From Roseicyclus sediminis (GTDB taxonomy: Bacteria; Pseudomonadota; Alphaproteobacteria; Rhodobacterales; Rhodobacteraceae), in the NCBI RefSeq assembly GCF_025515305.1, contig NZ_JAOPHT010000009.1:1-64000 (forward strand): 64,000 bases of DNA, given 5' to 3'. A program made the position numbers and the translations under genes. This document shows, one piece after another, positions 34,783 through 43,807 of the stretch. How positions within the stretch are numbered: position 1 is the stretch's first letter; the number at the start of each line of letters is the position of its first letter. The notes below the pieces were generated by a model. It was not told where the DNA came from. It did no database searches and worked only from the letters and a program-made list of their open reading frames with translations.

Positions 34783-35409
34783 ATGGACGCCGTCGCCTCT
34801 TCGCCGAGCCTGACCGCGCGCATCCGCGCGCGCGTGGTCGACCCGCGCGCCTGGGCGGTACTGGAAGCGGCCTATTCCTCGTTCCTTCAGTTCGGGCTCA
34901 GGCGGACCTCGATGCAGGATATCGCGGATCGCGCGGGGATGAGCCGTGCGGCGCTCTACCTGCACTACCGCAACAAGGAAGACATCTTCCATGCGCTGAT
35001 GGAGGCCTACTTCGCCGCCGCGGCAGAGGCCGTGGCCGAGGCGCTGGCGTCCCATGACGACCCGGTCGAGGCGATTGCCGCGGGGTTCGCGGCGCAGATG
35101 GGTGACGCGGCCGAGATGATGATGCAGTCGCCCCATGCCGACGAACTTCTGTCGGCCAAGCACGGGGCCGGGCGAGACATCGTTTCACGCGGTCAAGCAC
35201 GGCTCGTGCAGGTCTACGGCGACTGGTTGGCGGGTGAACTGATGGCGGGGCGGGTCGCAGTCGACGCCGTTGGCGCGCATCCGCACGAGACGGCCGCAGC
35301 GATGCTCGCAGCCTTTGACGGATTGAAGCAGGCGGGGCTGGACTGGCCCGGTCTTCTCGCCGCGCGGGACAGGCTCGCGCAGCTTTTCGGCCGCGCGCTC
35401 CGGCCCTGA
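34783..35409 (+). CDS. TetR/AcrR family transcriptional regulator
   Basis: The 208-residue protein has a TetR HTH (YSSFLQFGLRRTSMQDIADR, AGMSRAALYLHYRNKEDIFH, residues about 30-70) and a helical ligand domain. It is divergent from the molybdenum hydroxylase pair, with 99 bp between starts, and probably represses them until substrate or product binds; this is inference from position. Codon use is native. Confidence 0.9.
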   Translation: MDAVASSPSLTARIRARVVDPRAWAVLEAAYSSFLQFGLRRTSMQDIADRAGMSRAALYLHYRNKEDIFHALMEAYFAAAAEAVAEALASHDDPVEAIAAGFAAQMGDAAEMMMQSPHADELLSAKHGAGRDIVSRGQARLVQVYGDWLAGELMAGRVAVDAVGAHPHETAAAMLAAFDGLKQAGLDWPGLLAARDRLAQLFGRALRP

Positions 35410-35441
35410 GCGGCCGGAGGCGCGCAATCTTTGCCGGGCGT

Positions 35442-36395
35442 CTAGCGGCCCCGGATGCGCGGATCGAGCGCGTCGCGCATGCCGTCACCCATGTAGTTGA
35501 CCGACAGCACGGTGAGCGAGATCAGCACCCCGGGGAAGATCACCATCCAGGGCGCACGCTCGGTATACTGCACCGCGTCGATCAGGATCTTGCCCCATGT
35601 CGGGAAGTCCGAGGGGAAGCCGAGGCCGAGATAGCTCAGCGCGCTTTCCGTGATGATCGCGTTGGCGACGGCGAGCGTGCCCGACACCATGATCGGCGAC
35701 AGCACGTTCGGCAGGATGTGCAGCAGGATGAGCCGCCGGGGCGGCGTCCCGATGGACCGCGCGGCGAGGATGAACTCGCGTTCCTTGATGGCGAGGATGT
35801 CGCCCCGCACGATCCGCGCAACGGGCATCCATGACGTGATCCCGATGACCGAGACCATCAGGATGAAAATCCCCGCCTCCGTCCCGAAACGCTGACTGAG
35901 CGGTTCGCGGAACAGCATGATGATGACCAGCAGAAGCGGCAGCACGGGAAGCGCCAGGAACAGGTCCGTCAGGCGCATCAGGATGCCGTCAAGCGAACGG
36001 AAAAAGCCCGCGAGCACCCCGATCAGCGTTCCGAGGAGCAGCGTGATCGCCATGGCCACGAGGCCGACGGCAAGCGATATGCGCCCCCCGAACATGACCT
36101 GGGCCATCACGTCCTGGCCAAGCTGCATCGTGCCCATCGGATGGGCGAGGCTCGGCGCGGCGAAGCGGTTGCGGGTGTCGAGCGCGCCGGGATCCACGCC
36201 CCAGAGCCACGGTCCGACCGTCACGAAAAGGATGATCGAGACGAAGCAGAACAGCCCGGCCATGGCGCCGCGATGGTGTCGGAATTGGTCCCATGCGTCG
36301 GCCCATTGGCTACGGGGCGCTTCGGACAGGATCTCGGGGGCCGCGCCCGCGGGCGTCGCGCCGGAGACGGCGGCCAGTTGAGGACGGTCAGTCAT
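35442..36395 (-). CDS. peptide-type ABC transporter permease, OppC/DppC family
   Basis: The 317-residue inner-membrane permease has an N-terminal OppC-type extension, about six helices and the ATPase-contact EAA loop (EREFILAARSIGTPPRRLIL). C-terminal MGDGMRDALDPRIRGR is standard for the family. It overlaps the upstream OppB-type gene by 8 bp and is the third gene of the leftward binding protein - permease - permease operon. The ATPase is encoded by the divergent operon. Ligands are probably peptides or acylated amino acids (see the M20 genes). Confidence 0.93.
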   Translation of the reverse strand: MTDRPQLAAVSGATPAGAAPEILSEAPRSQWADAWDQFRHHRGAMAGLFCFVSIILFVTVGPWLWGVDPGALDTRNRFAAPSLAHPMGTMQLGQDVMAQVMFGGRISLAVGLVAMAITLLLGTLIGVLAGFFRSLDGILMRLTDLFLALPVLPLLLVIIMLFREPLSQRFGTEAGIFILMVSVIGITSWMPVARIVRGDILAIKEREFILAARSIGTPPRRLILLHILPNVLSPIMVSGTLAVANAIITESALSYLGLGFPSDFPTWGKILIDAVQYTERAPWMVIFPGVLISLTVLSVNYMGDGMRDALDPRIRGR

Positions 36396-37455
36396 AGCGG
36401 ATCCTCGGGTCCAGGATGCCGTAGAGCACATCGGCGATCAGGTTGAACATCACGACGAGCACCGCGAAGATGAAGGAGATCGTCTGCACCATCGGCACGT
36501 CGGCGCCTCGGATCGCCTGGATCAGCTGATAGCCGATGCCGTTCACGCGGAACACCTGCTCGGTGATGAGCGCGCCGCCGAAGACCGCCGGCACGTTCAG
36601 CGCGATGACGGTGACGACGGGAATGAGCGAGTTCCGGAGAACGTGCTTCAGCACCACGGTGCCTTCGCCCATCCCCTTGGCGCGGGCCGTGCGCACGTAA
36701 TCCTGCTGCAGGTTGTCGAGCATCGAGGCGCGCATGTAGCGGCTGATCTGCGCGGCGTTGTAGAGGCCGAGCACCATCATCGGCATGACCATCTGCTGAA
36801 GCTGGAACACGAAGCTGTCCCAGTCCTCGACGACGTGGGTCGTGTCGTAACTCGATGGCAGCCACCACCACGCGTCGGTCGGGGTCCAGACCGAGAAGAT
36901 GATGATCGCCATCGTGCCTGTGAAGAATGTCGGGATGGAGAAGCCGACCATCGAGAAGAAGGTCGCCCCCTGGTCAACGAGGGAATACTGCTTGTAGGCC
37001 GAGACGATGCCGAGCGGCATGCCGATCAGGATGCCGATGATGTAGGAGGTTCCCACCACCCACAGCGTCTGCGGCAGCGAGATCGCGATAAGGTCGAAGA
37101 CGGGGCTGCGCGTCTGGTAGCTGATGATGCGGCTCGTGTCGGGCGGCACCATCTGCCAGCAGCCGTCCGGCATGGAGCGGTCGGGCAGGCGCGGTGCGCT
37201 GCAAAGCGCATCCTCAAGCATGATGAGCGGCTCGGTGATGAACATCATCCGCGCCCAGCGGAGATACTGTCCCACCAGCGGTTCGTTCACGCCGAGGCTT
37301 TCGCGGATCTGCTCGCGCACCTCGGGCGGGATCGTGAGGGGCAGGTTCGCGGTCGGGTCGGCCGGCGACAGCTTCACGATCATGAAGATGATGAAACTGA
37401 TGAAGATCAGTGCCGGCACGGCAAGGATCAGGCGCCGGATGATGTATGTGACCAT
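36388..37455 (-). CDS. peptide-type ABC transporter permease, OppB/DppB family
   Basis: The 355-residue permease begins MVTYIIRRLILAVPALIFIS, the classic OppB start, has the EAA loop DYVRTARAKGMGEGTVVLKH and ends LDPRIRYD. Between the first and second helices is a longer than usual periplasmic loop (residues about 65-125) containing two Cys. It pairs with the OppC-type permease. A hairpin lies in the 128 bp between it and the binding-protein gene. Confidence 0.93.
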   Translation of the reverse strand: MVTYIIRRLILAVPALIFISFIIFMIVKLSPADPTANLPLTIPPEVREQIRESLGVNEPLVGQYLRWARMMFITEPLIMLEDALCSAPRLPDRSMPDGCWQMVPPDTSRIISYQTRSPVFDLIAISLPQTLWVVGTSYIIGILIGMPLGIVSAYKQYSLVDQGATFFSMVGFSIPTFFTGTMAIIIFSVWTPTDAWWWLPSSYDTTHVVEDWDSFVFQLQQMVMPMMVLGLYNAAQISRYMRASMLDNLQQDYVRTARAKGMGEGTVVLKHVLRNSLIPVVTVIALNVPAVFGGALITEQVFRVNGIGYQLIQAIRGADVPMVQTISFIFAVLVVMFNLIADVLYGILDPRIRYD

Positions 37456-37535
37456 GGCTGCGCCTCGCTGTGAGTGTCTGGTCGGCTGCGGGTCGGGGAG
37501 AAAGGGGGGGCCTCTGTCCGGGACCGGGATGCGGC

Positions 37536-37550
37536 CCCCGCCCGGCGGGG
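37536..37550 (-). other. intercistronic hairpin between binding-protein and permease genes
   Basis: CCCCGC-CCG-GCGGGG forms a 6-bp stem with a 3-nt loop in the 128-bp gap. Such hairpins often protect the binding-protein mRNA end, giving more binding protein than permease. No T-run follows, so read-through is expected. Confidence 0.4.
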
Positions 37551-37583
37551 CGGGAGCCGCGATTTCAGGTCAGGCGACCGCGA

Positions 37584-39302
37584 TCACTGGCGTTCCATGC
37601 CAGGCGTGCGCGTCCACTCGGCGATGTTCCACAGCTCCGAGTCCCAGTCCGACATCTGGATGCCCTCGATGCTCACCGCGTGCGCCGAGACGCCGCCCCG
37701 GTGGATCAGCGGGATGATCGAGTAGCTCTGCACGAGCATGTCGTTCATGGCCCGGGCCAGACGGCCACGCTCGGCGAGGTCCGCGGTGCCGGCCATTTCG
37801 GCCACCAGAGCGTCGTACTCTTCCGAGCAGAAGCGCTGGATGTTGGCGCCCTGCCACTGCGTTTCGGGACGCGGCCAGTCATCGCACAGCCAGTTCGCCA
37901 TGTAGGCCTGGGGGTCCACACCGGCGAAGTTGTTGGTGTACATCTCGATGTCGGCATAGAACTTCTGGAAGGTGTCCGGGGACGCCGGGTCACCGCCGAA
38001 GAAGACCGACGCGTCGATGTTGCGAAGCTCGGTGTCGATGCCAAGCTCGGCCCACCATGCCTGCACCAGCGCCTGCGTGTCCTGGCGGACGGCGTTGGTC
38101 GAGGTCTGGTAGAGCACACGCAGCGGCGTGCCGTTGTACTCGCGGATGCCGTCGCCGTCGGTGTCGACGATGCCGGCCTCATCCAGAAGCGCGATCGCGC
38201 CCGGGATGTCCTGCGTGAGGCAGGCGTCGTTGGCGGTCGAGGCATAGAGCTCGGGCGCCGGGAGCACGTTGCAGGTCGGCTGGCCGCCTGCGCCGTAGCC
38301 CACTTCGACGAGCAGCGCGCGGTCGATGGCCATGGACAGGGCCTGACCGATCACCGGGTTCGTGAGGAAGGGGTGTTCGCCGGCCTGTGCGGTCGAGCGG
38401 ACATCGCCGAGCGAGGGATCGGGGTTCGTCTGGTTGAGGTGCAGACGCTCGACCGAGGTGCCGAACGCGGTCACGACGTTGCAGTTACCCTCGGCTTCCA
38501 TGTCGGCCAGGATCTGCGGGTCGATCTGCAGGTTCCAGGCGTAATCGAACTCGCCCGTCTGGCAGACCGAGCGCGCCGCCGACACGGCATCGCCGCCGCC
38601 CCGGAACGTGACCGTGGCAAAGCCGGGCTGGTCGGGGTTGCGGTAGTTCGTGTTCGCGGAGAACTCGATCACGTCGTTGGGACGGAACTCGTCAACGACG
38701 AAGGGACCGGTGCCGATCGGGCCGAAGTTGGCGTCGGTGCACTCGGGCGCGCGGGCGCCGAGGCAGTCGGCGAACTGTGCGGCCTGGATCACCGGGCTCT
38801 CGGAGCCGACGAAGGCGGTGTAGGGGAAGGGCGTCGGTGCGCCGAAGGTGATCCGCACCTGGTTGTCGCCCACGGCCTCCACGCTGGTCACGCCGTCATA
38901 GGAGCTCGCTTGCGCGCAGCCGCCCTCGGGGTGGGTGCAGTATTCCCAGGTGAAAATGAAGTCGGCGGGCGTCAGCGCGGAGCCGTCGGACCAGACGATA
39001 CCGTCGGCGATGGTCCAGGTGATCGAGGTCAGGTCCTCGGACACGCCGCCGTTCTCGACCGTCGGAATGTCCGCGGCGAGCCACGGAACCATTTCGCCGT
39101 TCTGGTCGAAGCGGGCCATGGATTCCAGAACCAGCGAAGCGGATTCGATCTCTTTCGTGCCGCCCGAGAGATACGGATTCAGCGTCGAGGGCGCCTGCCA
39201 GTAGATGATGTTCAGGTGCCCGGACGAGCCGCGTTCGGCCAGCGCGGCCGCAGGGGCCAGCGCCAGCGCCGCAGCGCCAAGCAGAAGCGATGAGCGTTTC
39301 AT
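37584..39302 (-). CDS. ABC transporter substrate-binding protein, peptide/opine/nickel family (SBP_bac_5)
   Basis: The 572-residue precursor has a Sec signal peptide (SSLLLGAAALALAPAAALAE) and the family-5 pattern: LNIIYWQAPSTLNPYLSGG, WTIADGIVWSDGSALTPADF, and a C-terminal PLIHRGGVSAHA. It binds the ligand in the periplasm and delivers it to the two permeases. It is longer than typical DppA (about 535). AAGGAGAG precedes ATG 39302. It is divergent from the ATPase gene. Ligand unknown, possibly N-acyl amino acids or small peptides. Confidence 0.94.
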   Translation of the reverse strand: MKRSSLLLGAAALALAPAAALAERGSSGHLNIIYWQAPSTLNPYLSGGTKEIESASLVLESMARFDQNGEMVPWLAADIPTVENGGVSEDLTSITWTIADGIVWSDGSALTPADFIFTWEYCTHPEGGCAQASSYDGVTSVEAVGDNQVRITFGAPTPFPYTAFVGSESPVIQAAQFADCLGARAPECTDANFGPIGTGPFVVDEFRPNDVIEFSANTNYRNPDQPGFATVTFRGGGDAVSAARSVCQTGEFDYAWNLQIDPQILADMEAEGNCNVVTAFGTSVERLHLNQTNPDPSLGDVRSTAQAGEHPFLTNPVIGQALSMAIDRALLVEVGYGAGGQPTCNVLPAPELYASTANDACLTQDIPGAIALLDEAGIVDTDGDGIREYNGTPLRVLYQTSTNAVRQDTQALVQAWWAELGIDTELRNIDASVFFGGDPASPDTFQKFYADIEMYTNNFAGVDPQAYMANWLCDDWPRPETQWQGANIQRFCSEEYDALVAEMAGTADLAERGRLARAMNDMLVQSYSIIPLIHRGGVSAHAVSIEGIQMSDWDSELWNIAEWTRTPGMERQ

Positions 39303-39614
39303 GAGGTCTTCTCTCTCCTTGTTGAACTCACTTTTGACAGTGATGTGTTGCCGGTCGCTCAGACCGGTCCGTCTTGGTCGAACGGGACAGATCGATGTCA
39401 GGCTGATGCGCTGCCAGAAGTCTACCCCGCCCCGCATCGAACGCGGATCATGGCCAAAAAGCAAGCCTGATGCCGCAACGGAATGCCCGGAAAATGGGCG
39501 GCCGCAGCATTTGACAGCAGATGTGCTTCGGTCTTAGCGTCGGTGGGTCTTTCCTTCGCCGCACATGTTCGCGCAGGTGGGACACGGGATGTCTTGACAG
39601 GGGTAGGTGGTCAC
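39303..39614. other. 312-bp divergent control region of the ABC importer locus
   Basis: No credible gene. It contains a hairpin CCGGTC-GCTCA-GACCGG (39351-39367) in the leader of the leftward binding-protein gene and a TTGACA at 39511-39516 with a weak -10-like TTAGCG 17 bp on, suitable for the rightward ATPase-M20 operon. Shared control of both arms is likely. Confidence 0.4.
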
Positions 39615-41441
39615 ATGCTCGACCGGCCGATTGCGCAGGTCCGCAACCTTCGCGTGGAATTCGAGACCAAGGGCGGCACCGTCGTCGGCGTCGAGGACGT
39701 GTCCTTCGAGGTTGGCGCCGGCGAGACCGTCTGCATCGTGGGCGAGTCGGGCTCGGGCAAGTCGGTGTCCTCGCTGTCGCTCATGCGGCTGGTGGAATTC
39801 GGCGGCGGCGAGATCACGGGCGGACAGCTGATGTTCGACCGCAAGGACGAGGAGCCGATCGACCTCGCCAAGGCCGACAGCGGCCTCATGCGCGACATCC
39901 GCGGCAACGAGATCGGCATGATCTTCCAGGAGCCGATGACGGCCCTGAACCCCGTGTTCACCGTCGAGCGGCAGCTGACCGAGGGGCTGATCAAGCACAA
40001 GGGCATGTCGAAGAAACAGGCCCGCGCCCGCGCTCTCGAACTGATGCGCCAGGTGCGCATCCCCGAGCCCGAGCGCCGGCTGCAGCAGTATCCGCACGAA
40101 TTGTCGGGCGGCATGCGCCAGCGTGTCGTCATCGCCATCGCGCTGGCCTGCGAGCCGCGCATCCTGATCGCGGACGAACCCACGACCGCGCTCGACGTGA
40201 CGATCCAGGCCGAGATCCTCGCGCTGATCGACCGGCTCAAGCGCGAGACCGGCACGAGCGTCATGTTCATCACCCACGACATGGCCGTCGTGGCCCAGAT
40301 CGCGGATCGCGTCGTGGTCATGTACCGCGGCAACAAGGTCGAGGAAGGCCCGGTCGAGCAGATCTTCGCCAACCCGCAGCACCCCTATACCAAGGCGCTT
40401 CTGTCGGCGGTTCCGAAGCTTGGCGAGATGCATGGCAAGGCGTTGCCCGAACCCATGAAACTCATGAACGCGGCCGCGGACGCACCGCTTCCGCAGCCGA
40501 TCGCCGGCACGGACAAGGTGCTTCTCAGGGTCGAGAACCTTGTGACGCGGTTCCCGGTCAAGGGCGGGCTCCTTCGGCGCACAGTGGCCAACGTCCACGC
40601 CGTCGAGGACGTGTCGCTGACGATCAATTCCGGGCAGACCCTCAGCCTCGTGGGCGAATCGGGTTGCGGCAAGTCGACGGCGGGCCGGTCGATCCTCCGG
40701 CTGGTCGAACCACTCTCGGGCAAGATCGACCTCGACGGGGTCGATATCATGGCCCTGAACCAGGCCGACCTGCGCAAGGCCCGCCGGCACATGCAGATGG
40801 TCTTCCAGGACCCCTTCGCCTCGCTCAACCCGCAGATGAAGCTCTCCCACCAGGTGGCGGAGCCGATGATGAACTTCGAGCACATCCCGGCGGATGAGCG
40901 GCAGGACCGCGTCGCGAAGCTTTTCGACCGGGTGCAGCTGCCGCGGGATTTCATGTCCCGCTACCCCCACGAGCTTTCGGGCGGCCAGCGGCAGCGCATC
41001 GCCATCGCCCGCGCGCTCGCGCTGAACCCCAAGCTCATCATCGCCGACGAGGCGGTGTCGGCGCTCGACGTGTCGGTGCAGGCGGAGGTGCTGAACCTGA
41101 TGATGGAACTGCAGGCCGAGCTTGGCCTCAGCTACCTGTTCATCAGCCACGACATGGCGGTGGTCGAGCGTGTAAGCCACAACGTCGGCGTCATGTACCT
41201 CGGCCGGATCGTCGAGATCGGGCCGCGCGCGCGGATATTCGAAAACCCCCAGCACCCCTATACGCAGGCATTGCTGAAGGCGGTTCCGATCGCCGATCCG
41301 ACGCGGCGGAAATCGGAGAAGGACCTGAACTTCAAGCCGATCCCGTCACCTGTCCACCCCATCGGCTACGAGCCCGAACCCTCGCGCTACGAGGAGGTCG
41401 AGCCGGGCCACATGATCCTCACCACTGACAGCGGGTACTGA
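39615..41441 (+). CDS. fused double ABC ATPase (OppD-OppF type)
   Basis: The 608-residue cytosolic protein has two complete ATPase domains: Walker A GESGSGKS (43-50) and GESGCGKS (347-354), signatures LSGGMRQR and LSGGQRQR, Walker B ILIADEPTTALD and LIIADEAVSALD, and the oligopeptide-family C-terminal motifs NPQHPYTKALLSAVPK and NPQHPYTQALLKAVP. It powers the permeases encoded by the divergent operon. Domain 2 has DEA instead of DEP after the catalytic Glu, a tolerated variant. It heads the operon with four amidohydrolases. Confidence 0.94.
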   Translation: MLDRPIAQVRNLRVEFETKGGTVVGVEDVSFEVGAGETVCIVGESGSGKSVSSLSLMRLVEFGGGEITGGQLMFDRKDEEPIDLAKADSGLMRDIRGNEIGMIFQEPMTALNPVFTVERQLTEGLIKHKGMSKKQARARALELMRQVRIPEPERRLQQYPHELSGGMRQRVVIAIALACEPRILIADEPTTALDVTIQAEILALIDRLKRETGTSVMFITHDMAVVAQIADRVVVMYRGNKVEEGPVEQIFANPQHPYTKALLSAVPKLGEMHGKALPEPMKLMNAAADAPLPQPIAGTDKVLLRVENLVTRFPVKGGLLRRTVANVHAVEDVSLTINSGQTLSLVGESGCGKSTAGRSILRLVEPLSGKIDLDGVDIMALNQADLRKARRHMQMVFQDPFASLNPQMKLSHQVAEPMMNFEHIPADERQDRVAKLFDRVQLPRDFMSRYPHELSGGQRQRIAIARALALNPKLIIADEAVSALDVSVQAEVLNLMMELQAELGLSYLFISHDMAVVERVSHNVGVMYLGRIVEIGPRARIFENPQHPYTQALLKAVPIADPTRRKSEKDLNFKPIPSPVHPIGYEPEPSRYEEVEPGHMILTTDSGY

Positions 41442-41449
41442 AAAAACAA

Positions 41450-42610
41450 ATGCCTGACCCCCTCAGTCCGCGAGAGCTTCTCGACAAGCTCGTTTCTTTC
41501 CCGACCGTAAGCCGCGACACCAACCTGCCCCTTGTCGACTGGGTCGAGGACTACCTCGGCAGCCATGGCATCGCGTGCTTCCGCGACTACGACGAGACCG
41601 GCACCAAGGCGAGCCTCTTCGCCCATGTCGGCCCCCGGATACCGGGCGGCGTGGTCCTGTCGGGGCATACCGACGTCGTGCCCGTGGACGGGCAGGCATG
41701 GGACACCGATCCTTTCACCGTCGTGGAAAAGGACGGCAAGCTTCATGGGCGCGGAACCTGCGACATGAAGGGCTTCGACGCGCTCGCCATCTGGGCCACG
41801 GTCGAGGCGCACCGGCGCGGGGTCGCGCGACCCCTCCAGCTCTGCCTGTCCCGCGACGAGGAGATCGGCTGCACCGGCGCGCCGCCGATGATCGAGAAGA
41901 TGCAGGACCATGTGCCGAAGGCTTCGCTCGCGATCATCGGCGAGCCGACCGAATGGGGCATCGTCAACGGCCACAAGGGCGGCGTCGGTTTCGACCTGCA
42001 TTTTCATGGCTTCGAGGTGCATTCCTCCATCGCCTACAAGGGCGTCTCGGCCATCATGGAGGGCGCGAAACTCATCGACTGGGCCAACCGCCAGAACGAG
42101 GAGAACGCCGCCAAGGCCGACCCGGCGAACGCCTATGACCCGCCCTACACGACGCTCCATGTCGGCATGATCCAGGGCGGCACCGCGCATAACATCACGG
42201 CGAAGGACTGCACTTTCGTCCTTTCCGCGCGCTGCGTGCCGGAGGAGCCGAACGCGGAATGGGCCGCCCGGATTCGGGCCGAAATCGACCGGCTCGAAGC
42301 GGGGATGAAGGCCGTGCGGCCCGAGGCGCATATCGACGCCAACCCGAAATGGGACGTGCCCGGCCTTGTCGCGGAACCCGATGGCGAGGCCGAGGCGCTC
42401 GTCCGCCGCCTGACCGGAGAGAACGGGAGCGCGGTGGTCAGCTACGGCACCGAGGCCGGGCAGTTCCAGGCCGCCGGATACTCCGCCGTGGTCTGCGGGC
42501 CCGGCAATATCGCCCAGGCGCACCAGCCGAACGAATGGCTCGCCGTCGAGGAACTGAAGAAAGGCGAGGCCTTCATGGCCCGCCTTCTGAGCATGCTGCA
42601 GGAACGCTGA
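41450..42610 (+). CDS. argE: acetylornithine deacetylase-family hydrolase
   Basis: The 386-residue M20 peptidase-family enzyme has the metal-site motifs GHTDVVPVDG (His, Asp), GRGTCDMKG (Asp) and SRDEEIGCTG (catalytic Glu pair), and begins SPRELLDKLVSFPTVSRDTN as in ArgE. ArgE hydrolyses N2-acetylornithine to ornithine. Its place, 8 bp behind a peptide transporter ATPase and overlapping the next M20 gene (TGATG), suggests it may deacylate imported N-acyl amino acids rather than, or in addition to, serving arginine synthesis. Confidence 0.88.
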   Translation: MPDPLSPRELLDKLVSFPTVSRDTNLPLVDWVEDYLGSHGIACFRDYDETGTKASLFAHVGPRIPGGVVLSGHTDVVPVDGQAWDTDPFTVVEKDGKLHGRGTCDMKGFDALAIWATVEAHRRGVARPLQLCLSRDEEIGCTGAPPMIEKMQDHVPKASLAIIGEPTEWGIVNGHKGGVGFDLHFHGFEVHSSIAYKGVSAIMEGAKLIDWANRQNEENAAKADPANAYDPPYTTLHVGMIQGGTAHNITAKDCTFVLSARCVPEEPNAEWAARIRAEIDRLEAGMKAVRPEAHIDANPKWDVPGLVAEPDGEAEALVRRLTGENGSAVVSYGTEAGQFQAAGYSAVVCGPGNIAQAHQPNEWLAVEELKKGEAFMARLLSMLQER

Positions 42611-43782
42611 TGCCGATCAAGAACCGCCTTGCGGAACTGATGCCCGAGATCGCCGAGTGGCGCCGGGAAATCCACATGAATCCCGAAATCATGTTCGACC
42701 TGCCGAAGACCACGGCGCTCGTCGAGGCGAAGCTGAAGGAATTCGGCGTGGACGAGATCCACACCGGGATCGGACGCTCGGGTATCGTGGCGCTGATCCG
42801 GGGGAAGTCTGACACGCGGGGGCGCTGCGTCGGCCTCAGGGCGGACATGGACGCGCTGCCCATGACCGAGATGACGGGACTGCCCTATGCCAGCCAGACA
42901 CCCGGCAAGATGCACGGCTGCGGCCATGACGGTCATACCGCGATGCTTCTGGGGGCGGCCAAGTATCTTGCGGAGACGCGCAACTTCGACGGGACCGTCG
43001 CGCTGATCTTCCAGCCCGCGGAAGAGGGCGGCGGCGGCGGCGAGTTGATGGTCAAGGACGGCATGATGGAGCGCTTCGGCATCGACGAGGTCTACGGCAT
43101 GCACAACGAGCCCGGACTGCCCGTGGGCGAGTTCGGCGTGTCGCCCGGCCCGATCATGGCGGCGGCGGACGAGTTCGAGGTGCGCATCGTCGGCAAGGGC
43201 GGGCATGCCGCCCGTCCGCACATGTGCATCGACCCGACACCCGCGGCCTGCAACGTCGTCATGGCGCTGCAGACCGTGGCGAGCCGCAACACCGATCCGA
43301 TCGACCGGATCGTCGTTTCCGTCTGCACCATCAAGACCGCGTCTGAGGCCTTCAACGTCATTCCGCCCGAGGTGCTGATCCGTGGCACGGTGCGCACGCT
43401 CTCGGACGAGGTGCGCGACATGGCCGAACGGCGCGTGACGACCCTGATCCATTCCACCGCCGAGGCCTATGGCTGCGAGGCGCGCCTCGAGTATCACCGC
43501 GGCTACCCAGTCGTCGTGAACCACGACGAGAATGCCGAGATGGCCGCCGAGATCGCGCGGGCCGTCGCGGGCTCCGACAAGGTCCGCTGGGGCCGTCCGC
43601 CACGCATGGGCGGCGAGGATTTCGCCTACATGCTGAACGCGCGCCCCGGCGCCTTCATCAACGTCGGCAACGGCAACACCGCCGGCGTTCACCACCCCGA
43701 GTACGATTTCAACGACGAGGCCATTCCCTACGGCTGTTCCTTCTTCGCGGAACTCGTCGAGCGCCGGATGCCCGCAAGCTGA
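42610..43782 (+). CDS. M20 family aminoacylase/amidohydrolase, copy 1
   Basis: The 390-residue enzyme belongs to the hippurate hydrolase / indole-acetyl-amino-acid hydrolase (M20D) type. Metal-site residues are in KMHGCGHDGH (Cys104, His106) and QPAEEGG (Glu138-Glu139), with a further His in VYGMHNEPG and GGHAARPH. It cleaves the amide of N-acyl amino acids. Start codon overlaps the ArgE-like stop. It is paralogous to the next two genes but the most divergent in its N-terminal third, so its substrate may differ. Confidence 0.9.
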   Translation: MPIKNRLAELMPEIAEWRREIHMNPEIMFDLPKTTALVEAKLKEFGVDEIHTGIGRSGIVALIRGKSDTRGRCVGLRADMDALPMTEMTGLPYASQTPGKMHGCGHDGHTAMLLGAAKYLAETRNFDGTVALIFQPAEEGGGGGELMVKDGMMERFGIDEVYGMHNEPGLPVGEFGVSPGPIMAAADEFEVRIVGKGGHAARPHMCIDPTPAACNVVMALQTVASRNTDPIDRIVVSVCTIKTASEAFNVIPPEVLIRGTVRTLSDEVRDMAERRVTTLIHSTAEAYGCEARLEYHRGYPVVVNHDENAEMAAEIARAVAGSDKVRWGRPPRMGGEDFAYMLNARPGAFINVGNGNTAGVHHPEYDFNDEAIPYGCSFFAELVERRMPAS

Positions 43783-43807
43783 GGCTTGAAAGACCAGGAG
43801 ACGCCCC

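Noticed and set aside
40900-41150. DEA instead of DEP in the second Walker B of the ABC ATPase as a defect
   Set aside because: The catalytic Glu and LSGGQ are intact and this variant occurs in active alphaproteobacterial relatives.
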